Source: Hsuehochloa calcarea (lineage: Eukaryota; Streptophyta; Magnoliopsida; Poales; Poaceae). Taken from it: a stretch of DNA of 64,000 nt. Positions 53,931 through 64,000 of the stretch are shown one piece after another. The notes beneath the pieces were generated by a model, which saw only the letters and a list, made by a program, of their open reading frames with translations, ran no database searches and was not told where the DNA came from. Made by a program: the position numbers and the translations under genes. The stretch spans positions 23,613,232 through 23,677,231 of the forward strand of contig CM070599.1 in the NCBI GenBank assembly GCA_036346395.1, written 5' to 3'. How positions within the stretch are numbered: the first letter of the stretch is position 1; each line of letters opens with the position of its first letter.

Positions 53931-56300
53931 AAGTCCATCCAGAATCTAGGAGCTCAAGGTAATCCTGGAAATAACCCCTTTTAATATTCTTAATAATGCT
54001 TCTAGTAGTTATCTAGAAAATATGGTTGTTTCCTGTGGTATTTCTTTGGGATCCCAATCTGAGAACTCTCTTGAGGTTATCTCTGCTATGCAAGCCCAAG
54101 AAATAGCTAGAGCCGCGATTGCTAAAGCTGAGGTAGAGAATAAATCTAAGAATGGATTGTAAGAGGAAGGAGCGGTCAAAGCGGATGCGAGGGGTAAAGA
54201 GGATCTAATGGAAGTAATTGATAATGAATACAGGGGTGTAGTTGGTTTTAAATTGAGTAAAAGGGGGAGTAGCAGGCTGAAAAAAGAAAATGTTACTTCC
54301 AGAAAGTATCAAATATAAAGTTTCTTTTTTGGAATATATGTGGGTTGGGTAAATAGGCCAGGAGGAGGCAATTATCAAAGAAAAGATTGATGTGGTAGGG
54401 GTGCAAGAAACAATTAAAAAGGATTTTCCGCAAGGGCTCACAAAGATCCAAGTGAAATGGTGATTTTGGTTGAACTGACTCGCTAATGGACATTCAGGGG
54501 TGTCTTGATGGGGTGAAAAGAGATGAGTTGGAAATTGAAGGGGATGATCAGGGGAGTTTTTTTGTAAGTATGGTTTTGAGACACAAAAAAAAGAAATTTC
54601 AGATGGGAAGTGTTGACTGTCTATGGTCCTGCTCATCATGACTTAAGTCAGGCATTCCTGGATGAACTACATGATAAAGTGCAATCTTCTGTTCTTCCTC
54701 CGGTTTTAGGGGTTTGATTTTAACATGATTAGGAGAGCTTCTAACAAAAGTTCAGGTAATATTAACTTCACTCTGATGGGCAGTTTTAATAATTTCATCT
54801 CTAATAATGAATTGATGGAGATTAAAAGGGGTGGTGCCATATTCACGTGGACAAATAAGCAATCTATTCCCATTATGGTGGAGTTGGATAGGATTCTGGT
54901 TTCTCCTAGATGGGAGGCTATATTCCTCTTTGTTCTATTGTTAGTTTGACTAGGATTGGATCTGATCATTGTCCTTTAGTTCTGAACACTCGAGGGATGA
55001 AAGGAGGAGGTCTGGGAGATTTTTTTTGATAAAAAGTGGTTCTGTGTGATAATTTTAAAGAGGTGTTTTTCATAAATAGGAGGAGATAATTCAAAGAATG
55101 ATCGGTCCTATTTACTCTTTAGATAGGTGGACTGGGGTCCGCTATTTTAAGGAAATAATTAAGAGGTCAAAAGCCAATTTGAATGGCAAGTTTAGAAATG
55201 AGATGAAAAGTTGTCTTAAAGTCCTACATAAGTTTGATCTGAAAGAAGAGATGGATGGTTTAAGTGTCGATGAATGGATTGAAAGATACAAAGAGGAGAG
55301 AGATTTGGAACATCTCAGATGATATGGAGTAGAAATATTGGCAACAAAGGGGTCGCCAAATGGATCACTCAAGGGATGCAAATACAAGGTTTTGCATAGT
55401 TGTGCCAATGGGAGAAGAACGAAGAATTTTATTTTTAAGTTAGATTACAATGGGGGAAGTTTTACTGAAGAAGCTGATATTAGAGACCGTACCTACAAGT
55501 TTTATCAAGATCTTTTTGGTAAAGATAGTGGTCTTAAAGTGGATATTGCCACGGACTCGGGAGGACAACAAATGATTTCGAGGAAGACAATGTCATTTAG
55601 TTCAAAATTTTACTCGTGATGAAGTCCGAAGGTTATTAAAGGGTTGAGTGGAGACTCACCTGTGTCCCGATGGCTTCCTCTTGTTTTTATAAGTATTTTT
55701 GGGAGTATTAAGCGCTTTCATGCAATTCATCTGTGATTTTTTTAGGGGCAACTTGATTTGAAAAGGTTAAATCTTGGGGTTATTACATTGGTGCCAAAAA
55801 TTAAGGAGGCTAATACCATCAAGCGCTTCAGCCAACTGCTTGTCAATGTCGGCTTTCAAGATTATTAAAAGTTATTGGTCACGATTGGGGAATGTGGCTC
55901 ATAAGATTATAAATGAGAGTCAAACCGCTTTTATTAAAGGAAGGTATATTTTGATGGGGAGGTATCCTTCATGAGATTCTACATGAGCTGAGAGTTGCAA
56001 AAGAAAAAGGAGTAATCCTTAAACTAGACTTTGAGAAAGCTTGTGATAAAGTAAATTGGAACTTTCTTGAATCAATCATGTCTAGTAGAGGTTTTTCTGG
56101 GAAGTGGATTAACTAGGTGATGAGTTCAATGAGAGGGGGTAAAGTTTTATTAATGTTAATGGATCCGTTGGTTCCTATTTTACCACTCATAGAGGCTCGA
56201 GGCAAGGCGATCCTCTATCTCCTTTATTGTTTAATCTTATAGTTGATGTGTTGGCTTCAATCATAGATAAAGCTCAGAAGGGCAGTATGGTTAAATGGGT
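53931..56300 (+). mobile_element. LINE (L1-type) remnant: ORF1 tail, endonuclease, RT
   Basis: 54060-54160 encodes SENSLEVISAMQAQEIARAA, an ORF1-like tail. The endonuclease follows in pieces: KISFWNIRGLG, VGVQETIKKDF, FNMIRRASNKSS, GGAIFTWTNKQSIPIMVELD, RILVSPRWEAIF and RIGSDHCPLVL (SDH motif). Then the linker (ANGRRTKNFIFKLDYNGGSF, YKFYQDLFG) and RT pieces (NLGVITLVPKIKEANTIK, SQTAFIKGRYIL, then GSRQGDPLSPLLFNLIVDVL at 56190-56250). Many stops and frameshifts. It ends abruptly near 56300, before the catalytic FADD box. The left end abuts the gypsy LTR terminus directly. Confidence 0.8.
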
Positions 56301-57189
56301 GGTGTCCAACTTAATCGAGACGTCGGGTTATACAAAATGTTGGGTGCCTTGCGCATGGACACGAGACGGTACTAACGATACACTTTCTTCCAAAAATCTC
56401 CACAACTTCCAGAAACGAACTAATGTAACTTGGGCCAAACTTCGCTTTGGTACCAAACCGCATAACTGTATATAACACACCGAACTCCCGTCCTGCCTCC
56501 CAATCAACCACTTCACATTTGCAAGGAGTACCTCCTTTAACCAGGAACGCACAACCAAACTAGTTTCAAATAAACTCTTTTATAAATAGAACCCAACAGA
56601 AAACAAAGGATTCTCATCGCAATCACGCTGCTACCAACTCCCCATCGTAATAGTCAAATCCAAAATCAAAGATTCATCACAAAACCTTTCCATTTTTCAA
56701 GTAGGTCATTGCAAGTAAACACCACGTAAGCCAAAAGAGAAAACATTCAATGCCAAAATCAATCACTTTTTTTTCCTAAATTAGAAAGAATCACATGCCA
56801 ACGTAAAGCCAACTCAAATTGTAAATGACCTCTCACATAAACACACGGCTCAAACAAGAATCAAGAGGGCATTTCACTACCCGAGGAATCAATTTTTTTT
56901 CTCAATTTTTCTTTTAGGAATAAACTCTCTCAAATCATAGGATTTCAAATCATCACACTAACTCATTCCTCTTAACTCGTAATCTCAAACGGTGCTCAAC
57001 CTGAGAGCAACAACTGCGCCCATTTAGAGAGACTCTACTAACCCATACAAAGATACTATAGTCCTCCTCTACCAAAGAAACTATTTTGACAAATGATTCT
57101 AACACCTCAAATAAAATCTACACCCACAATCACATCACCTCAATCTTTTAAAGATAATCAACTTGAAATTTCTACACACAATCGTAGGA
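56301..57189. other. Unassigned sequence between LINE and copia LTR
   Basis: No recognisable gene. It may be the 5' internal part or distal LTR of the - strand copia element, since the - strand text runs on without a visible break into the LTR at 57190, but no primer-binding site or gag was identified. Confidence 0.35.
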
Positions 57190-58694
57190 TCAAGGATAAC
57201 CGACTAGAGGGGGTGAATAGGAGGTTTCTAAATTTTCTTAATCAAATTACGAAATTAGCAAGATACTCTAATCAAAGATATTTAACACAATCTATGAGCT
57301 ACAAAATAAGTGCAATAAGTAAAGACAAGAATCAACCGCACAAGGACAAGGGGTTTTTCCGTGGTATCAAGATTTGTCGATCTTCACTAGTCCACGTTGA
57401 GGAAGCTTGACCACTCAAGCCGGCTCCACAAATTAAGCCTACCTCGATCACTTGGTTGTTCTTCCTCCTCTCCCGAGTTGGTGAACACCGACCAATCACA
57501 ACCGCAACGGTCTCTTCACAAGCTTCTTTGAAGAGATCACCGAGCAACCTTCGCTAAGTCGCCTAGGTGCCGACAAGCACCAAGAGAATAGAACTTGAAC
57601 TTCACTTGACAACAATCAAGAGCCAATGGATCAACTAAGAATGCAATGTTTTGTTTTTGCTCACTTCTCACAAATGTGTGCAAAGAGAGTAAATGAGGAG
57701 TGAGAGGAGTGCTCAAGGCTCAAATGAATTGAATGAATGCTCAACAACACGCCCTGAGCCGGTGGGGTGTATTTATAGCCCCAACAACCAAATATGACCG
57801 TTATGCGTAAAATCGCAAAAGTCGTGAAATCGGAAGTTCGCAAAGACAAAGTGCGAACTACCGCGACTTCACTCGAGTGCAATCAGAACGGTCATTACAA
57901 AGGAGCATTAAATGCTCAACTAGCCGTTGATTTATGTGCGAACTTCCGCCATAAGGATTTCTTCTTCCGACATCGGAAGATCCGCTTACACAATGAACTA
58001 CCGCACTCGTGAAAACGGCTAAGTCCCAAAACGGGTGCTCGAAAAACCGATCGCGATAATTCGAGCACCGATTAATCTGAACTTCCGCCATTTCATTGCG
58101 GAACTTCGCGCTTGAGAATTTGGCTAAGTCCCAAAAAGGATGCTCTCGAAAAATTCAACCGCGCATATTTCGAGCAGCCGATTAATCGGAACTTCCGCCA
58201 TTTCATCAAGGAACTTCCGCACTTGAAAAATCGGCTAAGTCCCAAAAAGATGCTCTCGAAAATTCAACCGCAGCTTTTTCTGAGATTCATTAATCGGAAC
58301 TTCCGCCATACACTTATGAACTTCCGATTGTGTTCTCGAAAAAGATTTTCTTTTAAACCAAACCAAAAGAACATGCATGATCCTAAGTTGATCCAAAGGC
58401 ATAATGAGATGCTTTCAAGCTACTAGACAAGCTCCCTTAATAGTACGACATTTATCCTATAATCCGGTCTTCCTCCATACTCAAGACCTGTAAAATCAAA
58501 AGGGGTCCTAGTTTATTTATACCTTATCTTTGAGATCAACCCCATCTTTTCAACATTCTTTGACATGCAGCCCTGGATACACTTTGTCATTTTGGGACTA
58601 TGCCTTGTAAACACTTCAACAAACATGTTAGTCCCATATTCACATAATGTCATTAATTACCAAAATACAATTTTAGGGGCCTAGATGCTTTCAA
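57190..58694 (-). repeat. 3' LTR of the - strand SIRE/Maximus-like copia element
   Basis: On the - strand the LTR begins TTGAAAGCATCTAGGCCCC at 58694, directly after a polypurine tract AAAAGGGAGA (58704-58695), which I recognise as the usual start for this lineage. Its far part contains CCTATTCACCCCCTCTAG near 57230-57213, also typical of these LTRs. It includes a run of GGAACTTCCG-type motifs (57940-58330) and a GGGCTATAAATAC TATA element on the - strand near 57770-57780. The inner limit near 57190 is approximate. Confidence 0.65.
57930..58330. repeat. Clustered GGAACTTCCGCC motifs within the LTR
   Basis: CGGAACTTCCGCCAT or close variants occur about seven times (for example near 57940, 58078, 58098, 58188, 58210, 58295 and 58318). 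Longer units around GGCTAAGTCCCAAAA and GATGCTCTCGAAAATTCAAC repeat about three times with a period of roughly 110 bp. This is internal duplication of LTR sequence upstream of the TATA element on the - strand, the position where retrotransposon enhancers lie. Confidence 0.7.
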
Positions 58695-58706
58695 TCTCCC
58701 TTTTGG

Positions 58707-60379
58707 TAATTGATGACAACACAATAAAGTTGTGAGAGAAAGTTATTTGAAAGGTAAAGCTCCCTTAACATGTGCATATTGAGTAGAAGATAATGTAAAG
58801 CACATGTTTGGATTTTCAGAAATATTATGAGTTTCAGAGAACATTGTTACTTGGAATAGAACAAATGACAATAAAGATAGAGCATTCACATCACATAGTC
58901 ATTCATCATTAATCAAAGATCCAAGTACAACAAAAATATACAATACCACAAGATATTATCATAAGCATCAAGTTCATTACAAGCCATAGTCAAAAGACAC
59001 AACAATATCATAATAGATAAGACTAGCTTTCTTCACTAACACACTCTTCTCTCCCCTTTGTCATCAAGGGCCAAAGGGTCACTCCGCAGAGGATCTTATG
59101 GAGGATCAACAGAGGAGCAGGAAGATCAACAGAGGACCGCCAGAGGAGAGCGAAAGCGACGCTGGCCCAAAATGAATCGTGGAGGAAACTGCTCATGACC
59201 GGGCCGAAAGCGCCAAGGCCGGCCGAGTAGGCGCTGAGTCCGAAGTGGTCGCGCTCAAACGCGATCCAGCCTAGAGGTGGTCATCGCCGAAGGTATCCCC
59301 GATGCCTCATCTCCAACAAGGTGGCATAAATCGATCCATAGTGGCTATACCTTGTGGAGGAGCAAGAAGAAGAAGCAGGAGGTGCACTTCTGTGTACTTC
59401 ACTGGAGCACGCTAAGATTGGCAGGATTGAGGACCTTCTCTTGGTTTATAGGCTTTATGTGTCAAGGTAAAGCTCCATTATAATCAGCTTGTCTAATGAT
59501 CAAAGCCATAATGTAAGGTGCAAAGTTTATCCGCTTGACTCGATCATTCTTTGTTCCTCGCTATCTCTCTTATGATAACATCCACAACATCAAACTTCCT
59601 TCCATGCATGATGCATTCCAATATATTCCAAACATGCCCTCTAATTGCATCATAATTCCCGCTTTTGGTAATATGGTATGGTTAATGATCCTATTTACCA
59701 AGCTAGGAATAGGAAGAAGTCCTGTGATCTTACCAGGACAAATCTTTGAGTGGTGTCATAAAATTCATTCCAAGCGTAAAGAGGGAGAACTGTGCCATCA
59801 TAAATTTTCTCATATCTACTTGACTCGACATCCAATGCACGCTCAAACCCACGCTTTGAGCAGAATGTCTCACCTGCCTCGCCATCCAAGTGAGCTGAGA
59901 AAATCAGAGGAATGCACACCGTGGCATAGAATTGACGGATGATCTCATCACTATAGTTGCACTTTATTGCCACAAGGTTGTGAATCCCACTACACGGAAG
60001 AGCCTCAGATGTACCCTCATATCCGTCAAGTCCATTGAGGTAGGACCAATTGATGTACTTGTGATCGCGAATGGTTTGTTTGGTCCATAAAAGAGATCAT
60101 AAACTCGCTTTGAAATTTGGTATGGAAACGAGGGTCATCACCGCTTTCTCGGAAGTGAGTATTGATCTTTATCCCTAAGAATAGTGTAGTCGTCACGTAA
60201 GTCCTTTAAGATCAATTTCAAATTCTTCCTGTTCTCCTAGTTCCTCATCGATTCATACTCGATTCTTCTCCCGATCCACTTTCTTCTGATCCTGAATTAT
60301 CTGATTCTTCCTCATTTCTTGAAGAAGATGCTCCAGCATCTGAATAGTGCTTTGGGACTGCCATCTTCATCCTAGGCAT
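58707..60379 (-). mobile_element. Accessory ORF region between pol and 3' LTR of the copia element
   Basis: On the - strand a start at 60379 opens MPRMKMAVPKHYSDAGASSS followed by an acidic serine-rich stretch, then frame changes, then KYINWSY and, from about 59980, AIKCNYSDEIIRQFYATVCI ... WNEFYDTTQRFVLVRSQDF. The xxIRQFYAxxxI phrase resembles the domain annotated in databases as putative plant transposon protein (Pfam Transposase_32), often found as an extra ORF in plant LTR elements; this assignment is from memory. The position downstream of pol and upstream of the polypurine tract matches the extra-ORF slot of the SIRE lineage, sometimes called env-like, but I see no signal peptide or membrane segment to support an envelope function. 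It is disrupted in several frames. A second purine tract ATGACAAAGGGGAGA lies at about 59064-59050. Confidence 0.45.
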
Positions 60380-60479
60380 CTTCAAGAACAACAATGAATG
60401 GAATGTCAAAGTTTGAATCAAATGAACATGTGATTTTCTGCTTTCACAGACAATCTAAGCTCCGCAAATTGCACTGAAC

Positions 60480-61110
60480 TATCATTGGCGAAGTTCCGCT
60501 TTCAACGGCGGAAGTTCCGATTATCCCGAGCCGATTCTAGGTTAATAGGAATTTTGGATTTTTCAGTATGTGGATGGATTGAGTCCATGGATTCGATGCA
60601 TATACATCATATGATACTGAATAAACCTATTTTCCCAAGAATCAACCACAGATTTCATCATCATTTGATTTTTCCCAAAATTTGACCTAGGGTTCATAAG
60701 GATGCAAATCCAAGAAGGAATTGGAAATACCTTGAGAGAAAAGAGAGATTGAACCCTTGGGAAGCGTATGATTGGTTCGGATTGAAGGAATCACCAAGAG
60801 GAATCAAAGATTTTCGTGGAGTTTTTGGAGAGAAGAGAAGAGGGCTCGGATCAAGATCGCGGAGAGAGAGAGAAATAACGGAGGAACCGCAGTAATAAAG
60901 TCTTCTCAACTACTGAAGCGGAAGTTCCGCGAGAACAATGAAGTTCCGAGAAGGGAAGTTCCGCTACCGAAGGCCGGAAGTTCCGATTATCCCGACGCTT
61001 CTGAAGGAGTTGAGAAACGGAAGTTCCGAACACAACAATGAAGTTCCTAAGATCGAAGTTCCGCTACCGAAGGCCTGGAAGTTCCGATTATCCCGACACT
61101 TCAGAAAGAT
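60480..61110. repeat. Cluster of GGAAGTTCCG palindromic motifs
   Basis: About ten copies of GAAGTTCCG occur, several as CGGAAGTTCCG (a near-perfect palindrome), and three as GGAAGTTCCGATTATCCCG (near 60499, 60976 and 61079). The 60910-61100 part contains an internal duplication in which CCGCTACCGAAGGCC(T)GG precedes the motif. On the - strand this lies between the end of pol and the accessory ORF, in leader-like sequence with an AAG|GTATTTCC donor-like site near 60735. Confidence 0.75.
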
Positions 61111-61482
61111 GAAATTGAATTTGAAGATTTTGCAAATAATCCTTAGTTTTGCACTCAACCAAGTATCATTCAGATTATTATGCAATAAAAGACTAATGTC
61201 TATATGATAAAGTAATTTTTATCAAAATATCACATTTGGAGCGAAAATTTGAGTAAAAACATCTTAAAATAGACAAAATGCAACTAAGACCCAAAGTGCA
61301 TGTGACAAGAGTTCAAGCGACATTTGAATAGTCAATGACATTTAACTCATTCCTCAATAGGCAAAAGCGACCTTCATCTAAAGGTTTGGTAAAGATATCT
61401 CGCTAATTGATTTTCAAGCAAATGTGGCTAATTTCAATATCTCCCTTGCACACATGATCTCTAAGGAAATGATGGCGGATAT

Positions 61483-64000
61483 CTATGTGCTTGGTTCTTG
61501 AATGTTGGACAGGTTGTTGGCTATTTTCACTGCACTATCATTATCACACAAAAGAGGCATTTTGTCAAATGTTATTCCATAGTCCATCAAAGTTTGCCTC
61601 ATCCAAAGCAATTGTGCACAACAACTACTCAGTAAACATATTCGGCTTCGGCGGTGGAAAGGGCAACAGAGTTTTGTTTCTTGGAAGACCAAGACACTAA
61701 GGATCTACCTAAAAATTGACAACTCCCTGAGGTGCTTTTTCTATCCACTTTACAACCCGCATAATCCGAATCCGAATATCCAATCAAATCAAATTTTGCA
61801 CCTTTTGGATACCAAAGGCCAATACTTGAGGAATGCTTTAAATATCTTAATATTCTTTTAATGACCATTAAATGACATTCTTTGGAGCCGATTGAAAACG
61901 CACACATGCAAACGCTAAACATAATATCGGGCCTAGATGCGGTAAGATAAAGCAAACTACCAATCATAGACCTATAAAGCTTTAAATCAACCGATTTACC
62001 TCCTTCGTTTAGATCAAGATGTCCATTTGTAGCCATGGGAGTCTTGATGGGCTTTGCGTCATCCATGCCAAATCTTTTGAGTAAGTCCTTCACATACTTA
62101 GATTGGCTTATGAAGACCCCATCCTTGAGTTGTTTGATTTGAAGTCCAAGAAAGAAACCTGAGTTCTCCTATCATTGACATCTCAAACTCCCTAGACATC
62201 ATATCACCAAACTCTTTGCAAAAATCTTGATTAGTAGAACCAAAAATTATATCATCCACATAAATTTGACAAACAAAGAAATCATCATCAATAATTTTGG
62301 TAAACAAAGTTGTATCAACCTTCCGATTTTGAATCCCTTAGAGAGTAGAAAATCTCAAGGCGCCATACCATGCTCTAGGAGCTTGTTTTAAACCATATAG
62401 CGCCTTTGAGAGTTTGTACACATGATTAGGATTTTTGGGATCTTCAAAACCCGGAGGTTGTTCAACAAAGACAAGTTCGGATATTTTGCCATTTAGGAAA
62501 GCACTTTTAACATCCATTTGAAATAATTTAATATCAAAGCATGAAGCAAAAGCAAGTAAAATGCGAATAGACTCAAGTCTTGCTACGGGTGCAAATGTTT
62601 CATCATAATCTAAACCCTCAACTTGAGTATATCCTTGAGCAACTAACCTTGCCTTGTTTCTTACCACAACTCCATTTTCATCTTGTTTATTCCGAAGACC
62701 CATTTTGTGCCAATAACATTATGCTCCTTGGGTCTTTTCACCATTGTCCAAACATCATTTCTAGCGGTTATTTAGCTCCTCATGCATAGCATTCACCCAA
62801 TCCGGATCTTCTAGTGCTTCATCTATACGCTTTGGTTCCAAAGAGGAAACAAAAGAGTAATGTTCACAAAAAGAAGCAATACGAGAGCGAGTTTGGACAC
62901 CTTTGCTTACTTCACCCAATATTTGGTCTATTGGGTGGTCTTTGGCTATTATGCTGTGGATCCTTTGAGGTAGATTAAATGATTGATCTCCTTCCTTGAC
63001 ATCTTCTTGATCTTGATTTATTTCATTTGTCACTAAGAGGTAGGTGGCTCAACTCTCATGGATGATGATGGTTCACTTTGATCTTCTTTGGCTTAATATC
63101 CCCAATTTGCATATTCTTCATTGCTTCCATAAGAGCTCCATTGCCTACATCATCAAAATCCTCTTGCTCTTCTTGAGAGCCGTTAGTTTCATCAAATTGT
63201 ACATCGTGTCTTTCTTCAACAATACCACTAGTTTTGTTAAAGACACGATATGCTTTGCTATTTGAGGAATAACCAAGTAGAAAACCGACATCACACCGAC
63301 TTGCAATTTAGAAAGTCAAACACCCTTTCTTAAGATGTAGCATTTGCAACCAAATACTCTAAAGTAAGAAATGTTCGGTTTTCTTCCAACAAGGAGTTCA
63401 TAGGAAGTCTTTTCAAAAGTCTATGCAAATAAAGACGATTTATGGCATGACAAGCTAGATTAATGGCTTCCGCCAAAAGCGATCTAAGTATTATACTCAT
63501 CAAGCATTGTCCTAGCCATTTCTATTAATGTACGATTTTTCCTTTCTACTACTCCATTTTGCTCCGAGTGTAGGTAGTGGAAAACTCATGCTTTATTCCT
63601 AGTTCATCACAATAATCTTCAATATTAGTGTTTTTGAACTCTAACCATTATCACTACGGATTTTTTATTATAAAATCAAATTCATTTTGAGCCCTTTTGC
63701 AAAACTTTTAAAAATCTTGGGGCTTCACCTTTGTCATATAAGAAGAATACCCATGTATATCTAGAGTAATCATCTACAATGACTAAACAATAGCTATTGC
63801 CCCAATGCTCTTATAGGTTGTTGGCCCAAACAAATCCATATGTAAGAGCTCTAATGGCCTAGAAGTTGACATGATACTTTTGGAAGGATGAGAGTTAGCA
63901 ACTTGCTTTCCTATTGACAAGCACTACAAAGTCTATTTTTCTCAAACTTCACATCCTTCAAGCCAACCACTAAGTCATGTTTGAAAAGCTTTTAAGTTGA
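61483..64000 (-). mobile_element. Copia (SIRE/Maximus-like) pol: integrase, RT, RNase H; runs off the window
   Basis: On the - strand from the window edge: an integrase finger remnant (VKFEKNRLCSACQ, about 63960-63910), an interrupted integrase core including IRSDNG (second catalytic D, about 63650), GFLLGYSSNSKAYRVFNK, then RT (62780-62100): RNKARLVAQGYTQVEGLDYD, ETFAPVARLESIRILLAFAS, QMDVKSAFLNG, YGLKQAPRAWY and the active site QIYVDDIIFGS near 62260. RNase H follows (LYLTASRPDIMFSVCMCA, LIGYSDSDYAGCKVDRKSTS, then ALSTAEAEYV, 61629-62093) and a tail to 61483. YVDD is intact, but frameshifts in integrase, near 62340 and near 62100 show it is inactive. The 5' part lies beyond 64000. Confidence 0.88.

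Noticed and set aside
1..64000. tRNA, rRNA or other structural RNA genes
   Set aside because: No cloverleaf with A and B boxes or conserved rRNA segment was recognised; the tRNA-like strings seen are retroelement primer-binding sites.

Overview
This window reads as intergenic, repeat-dominated nuclear DNA from a grass (Poaceae). The evidence is GC-rich coding exons with short GT-AG introns, nested plant retrotransposons (copia, gypsy and L1-type LINE), hAT, Harbinger-like and Stowaway-like DNA elements, and one clear plant-only gene family, the ACT-repeat (ACR) proteins. I cannot name the species. Only two host genes look intact: an ACR-type four-ACT-domain gene on the + strand (29434-31664, four exons, 460 residues) and a small single-exon gene of unknown function on the - strand (40639-40983). 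A third host-derived locus, 43250-46150 on the - strand, is a multi-exon pseudogene that resembles FLX-like coiled-coil proteins.

Layout. 1-8115: intergenic DNA with a 1-kb Harbinger-like element (1375-2370), a badly decayed copia-like element bounded by two related LTR sequences (about 2505-2700 and 7916-8115), and a non-autonomous hAT element (5477-6647) with a perfect 8-bp target-site duplication. 9437-9969: four tandem copies of a unit of about 134 bp. 10683-11110: a strongly G-rich, purine-skewed block. 11650-18343: remains of a BED-type hAT transposase, pieces of LINEs and a 1.8-kb composite block present twice in direct orientation. 18335-21340: a short non-autonomous LTR element carrying an unusual acidic ORF. 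22190-26380: a Stowaway-like MITE, two further Harbinger-like elements and an inverted-repeat structure.

29202-31800 holds the ACR gene. 32440-39860 holds a gag-only copia remnant with its LTR, followed by a separate Hopscotch-like copia remnant with its own LTR. 40015-46150 holds a hAT MITE, the small gene, a LINE interrupted by a second hAT MITE, and the FLX-like pseudogene. 46933-48246 is a zinc-finger MYM/TTF-type hAT transposase relic, fused to the 3' half of a gypsy element (48247-49955) with an apparent LTR of about 4 kb (49956-53930). 53931-56300 is another LINE. 57190-64000 is the 3' part of a - strand SIRE/Maximus-like copia element: pol, then an accessory ORF region, then the LTR. 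It runs off the right edge.

The genes do not form a pathway. The value of the window is as a stratified record of insertions. Several breakpoints can be read to the base because target-site duplications or interrupted reading frames survive, so relative insertion order can be inferred (for example LINE before hAT MITE, and LINE plus MITE before duplication). Coordinates of element ends without a target-site duplication are approximate.
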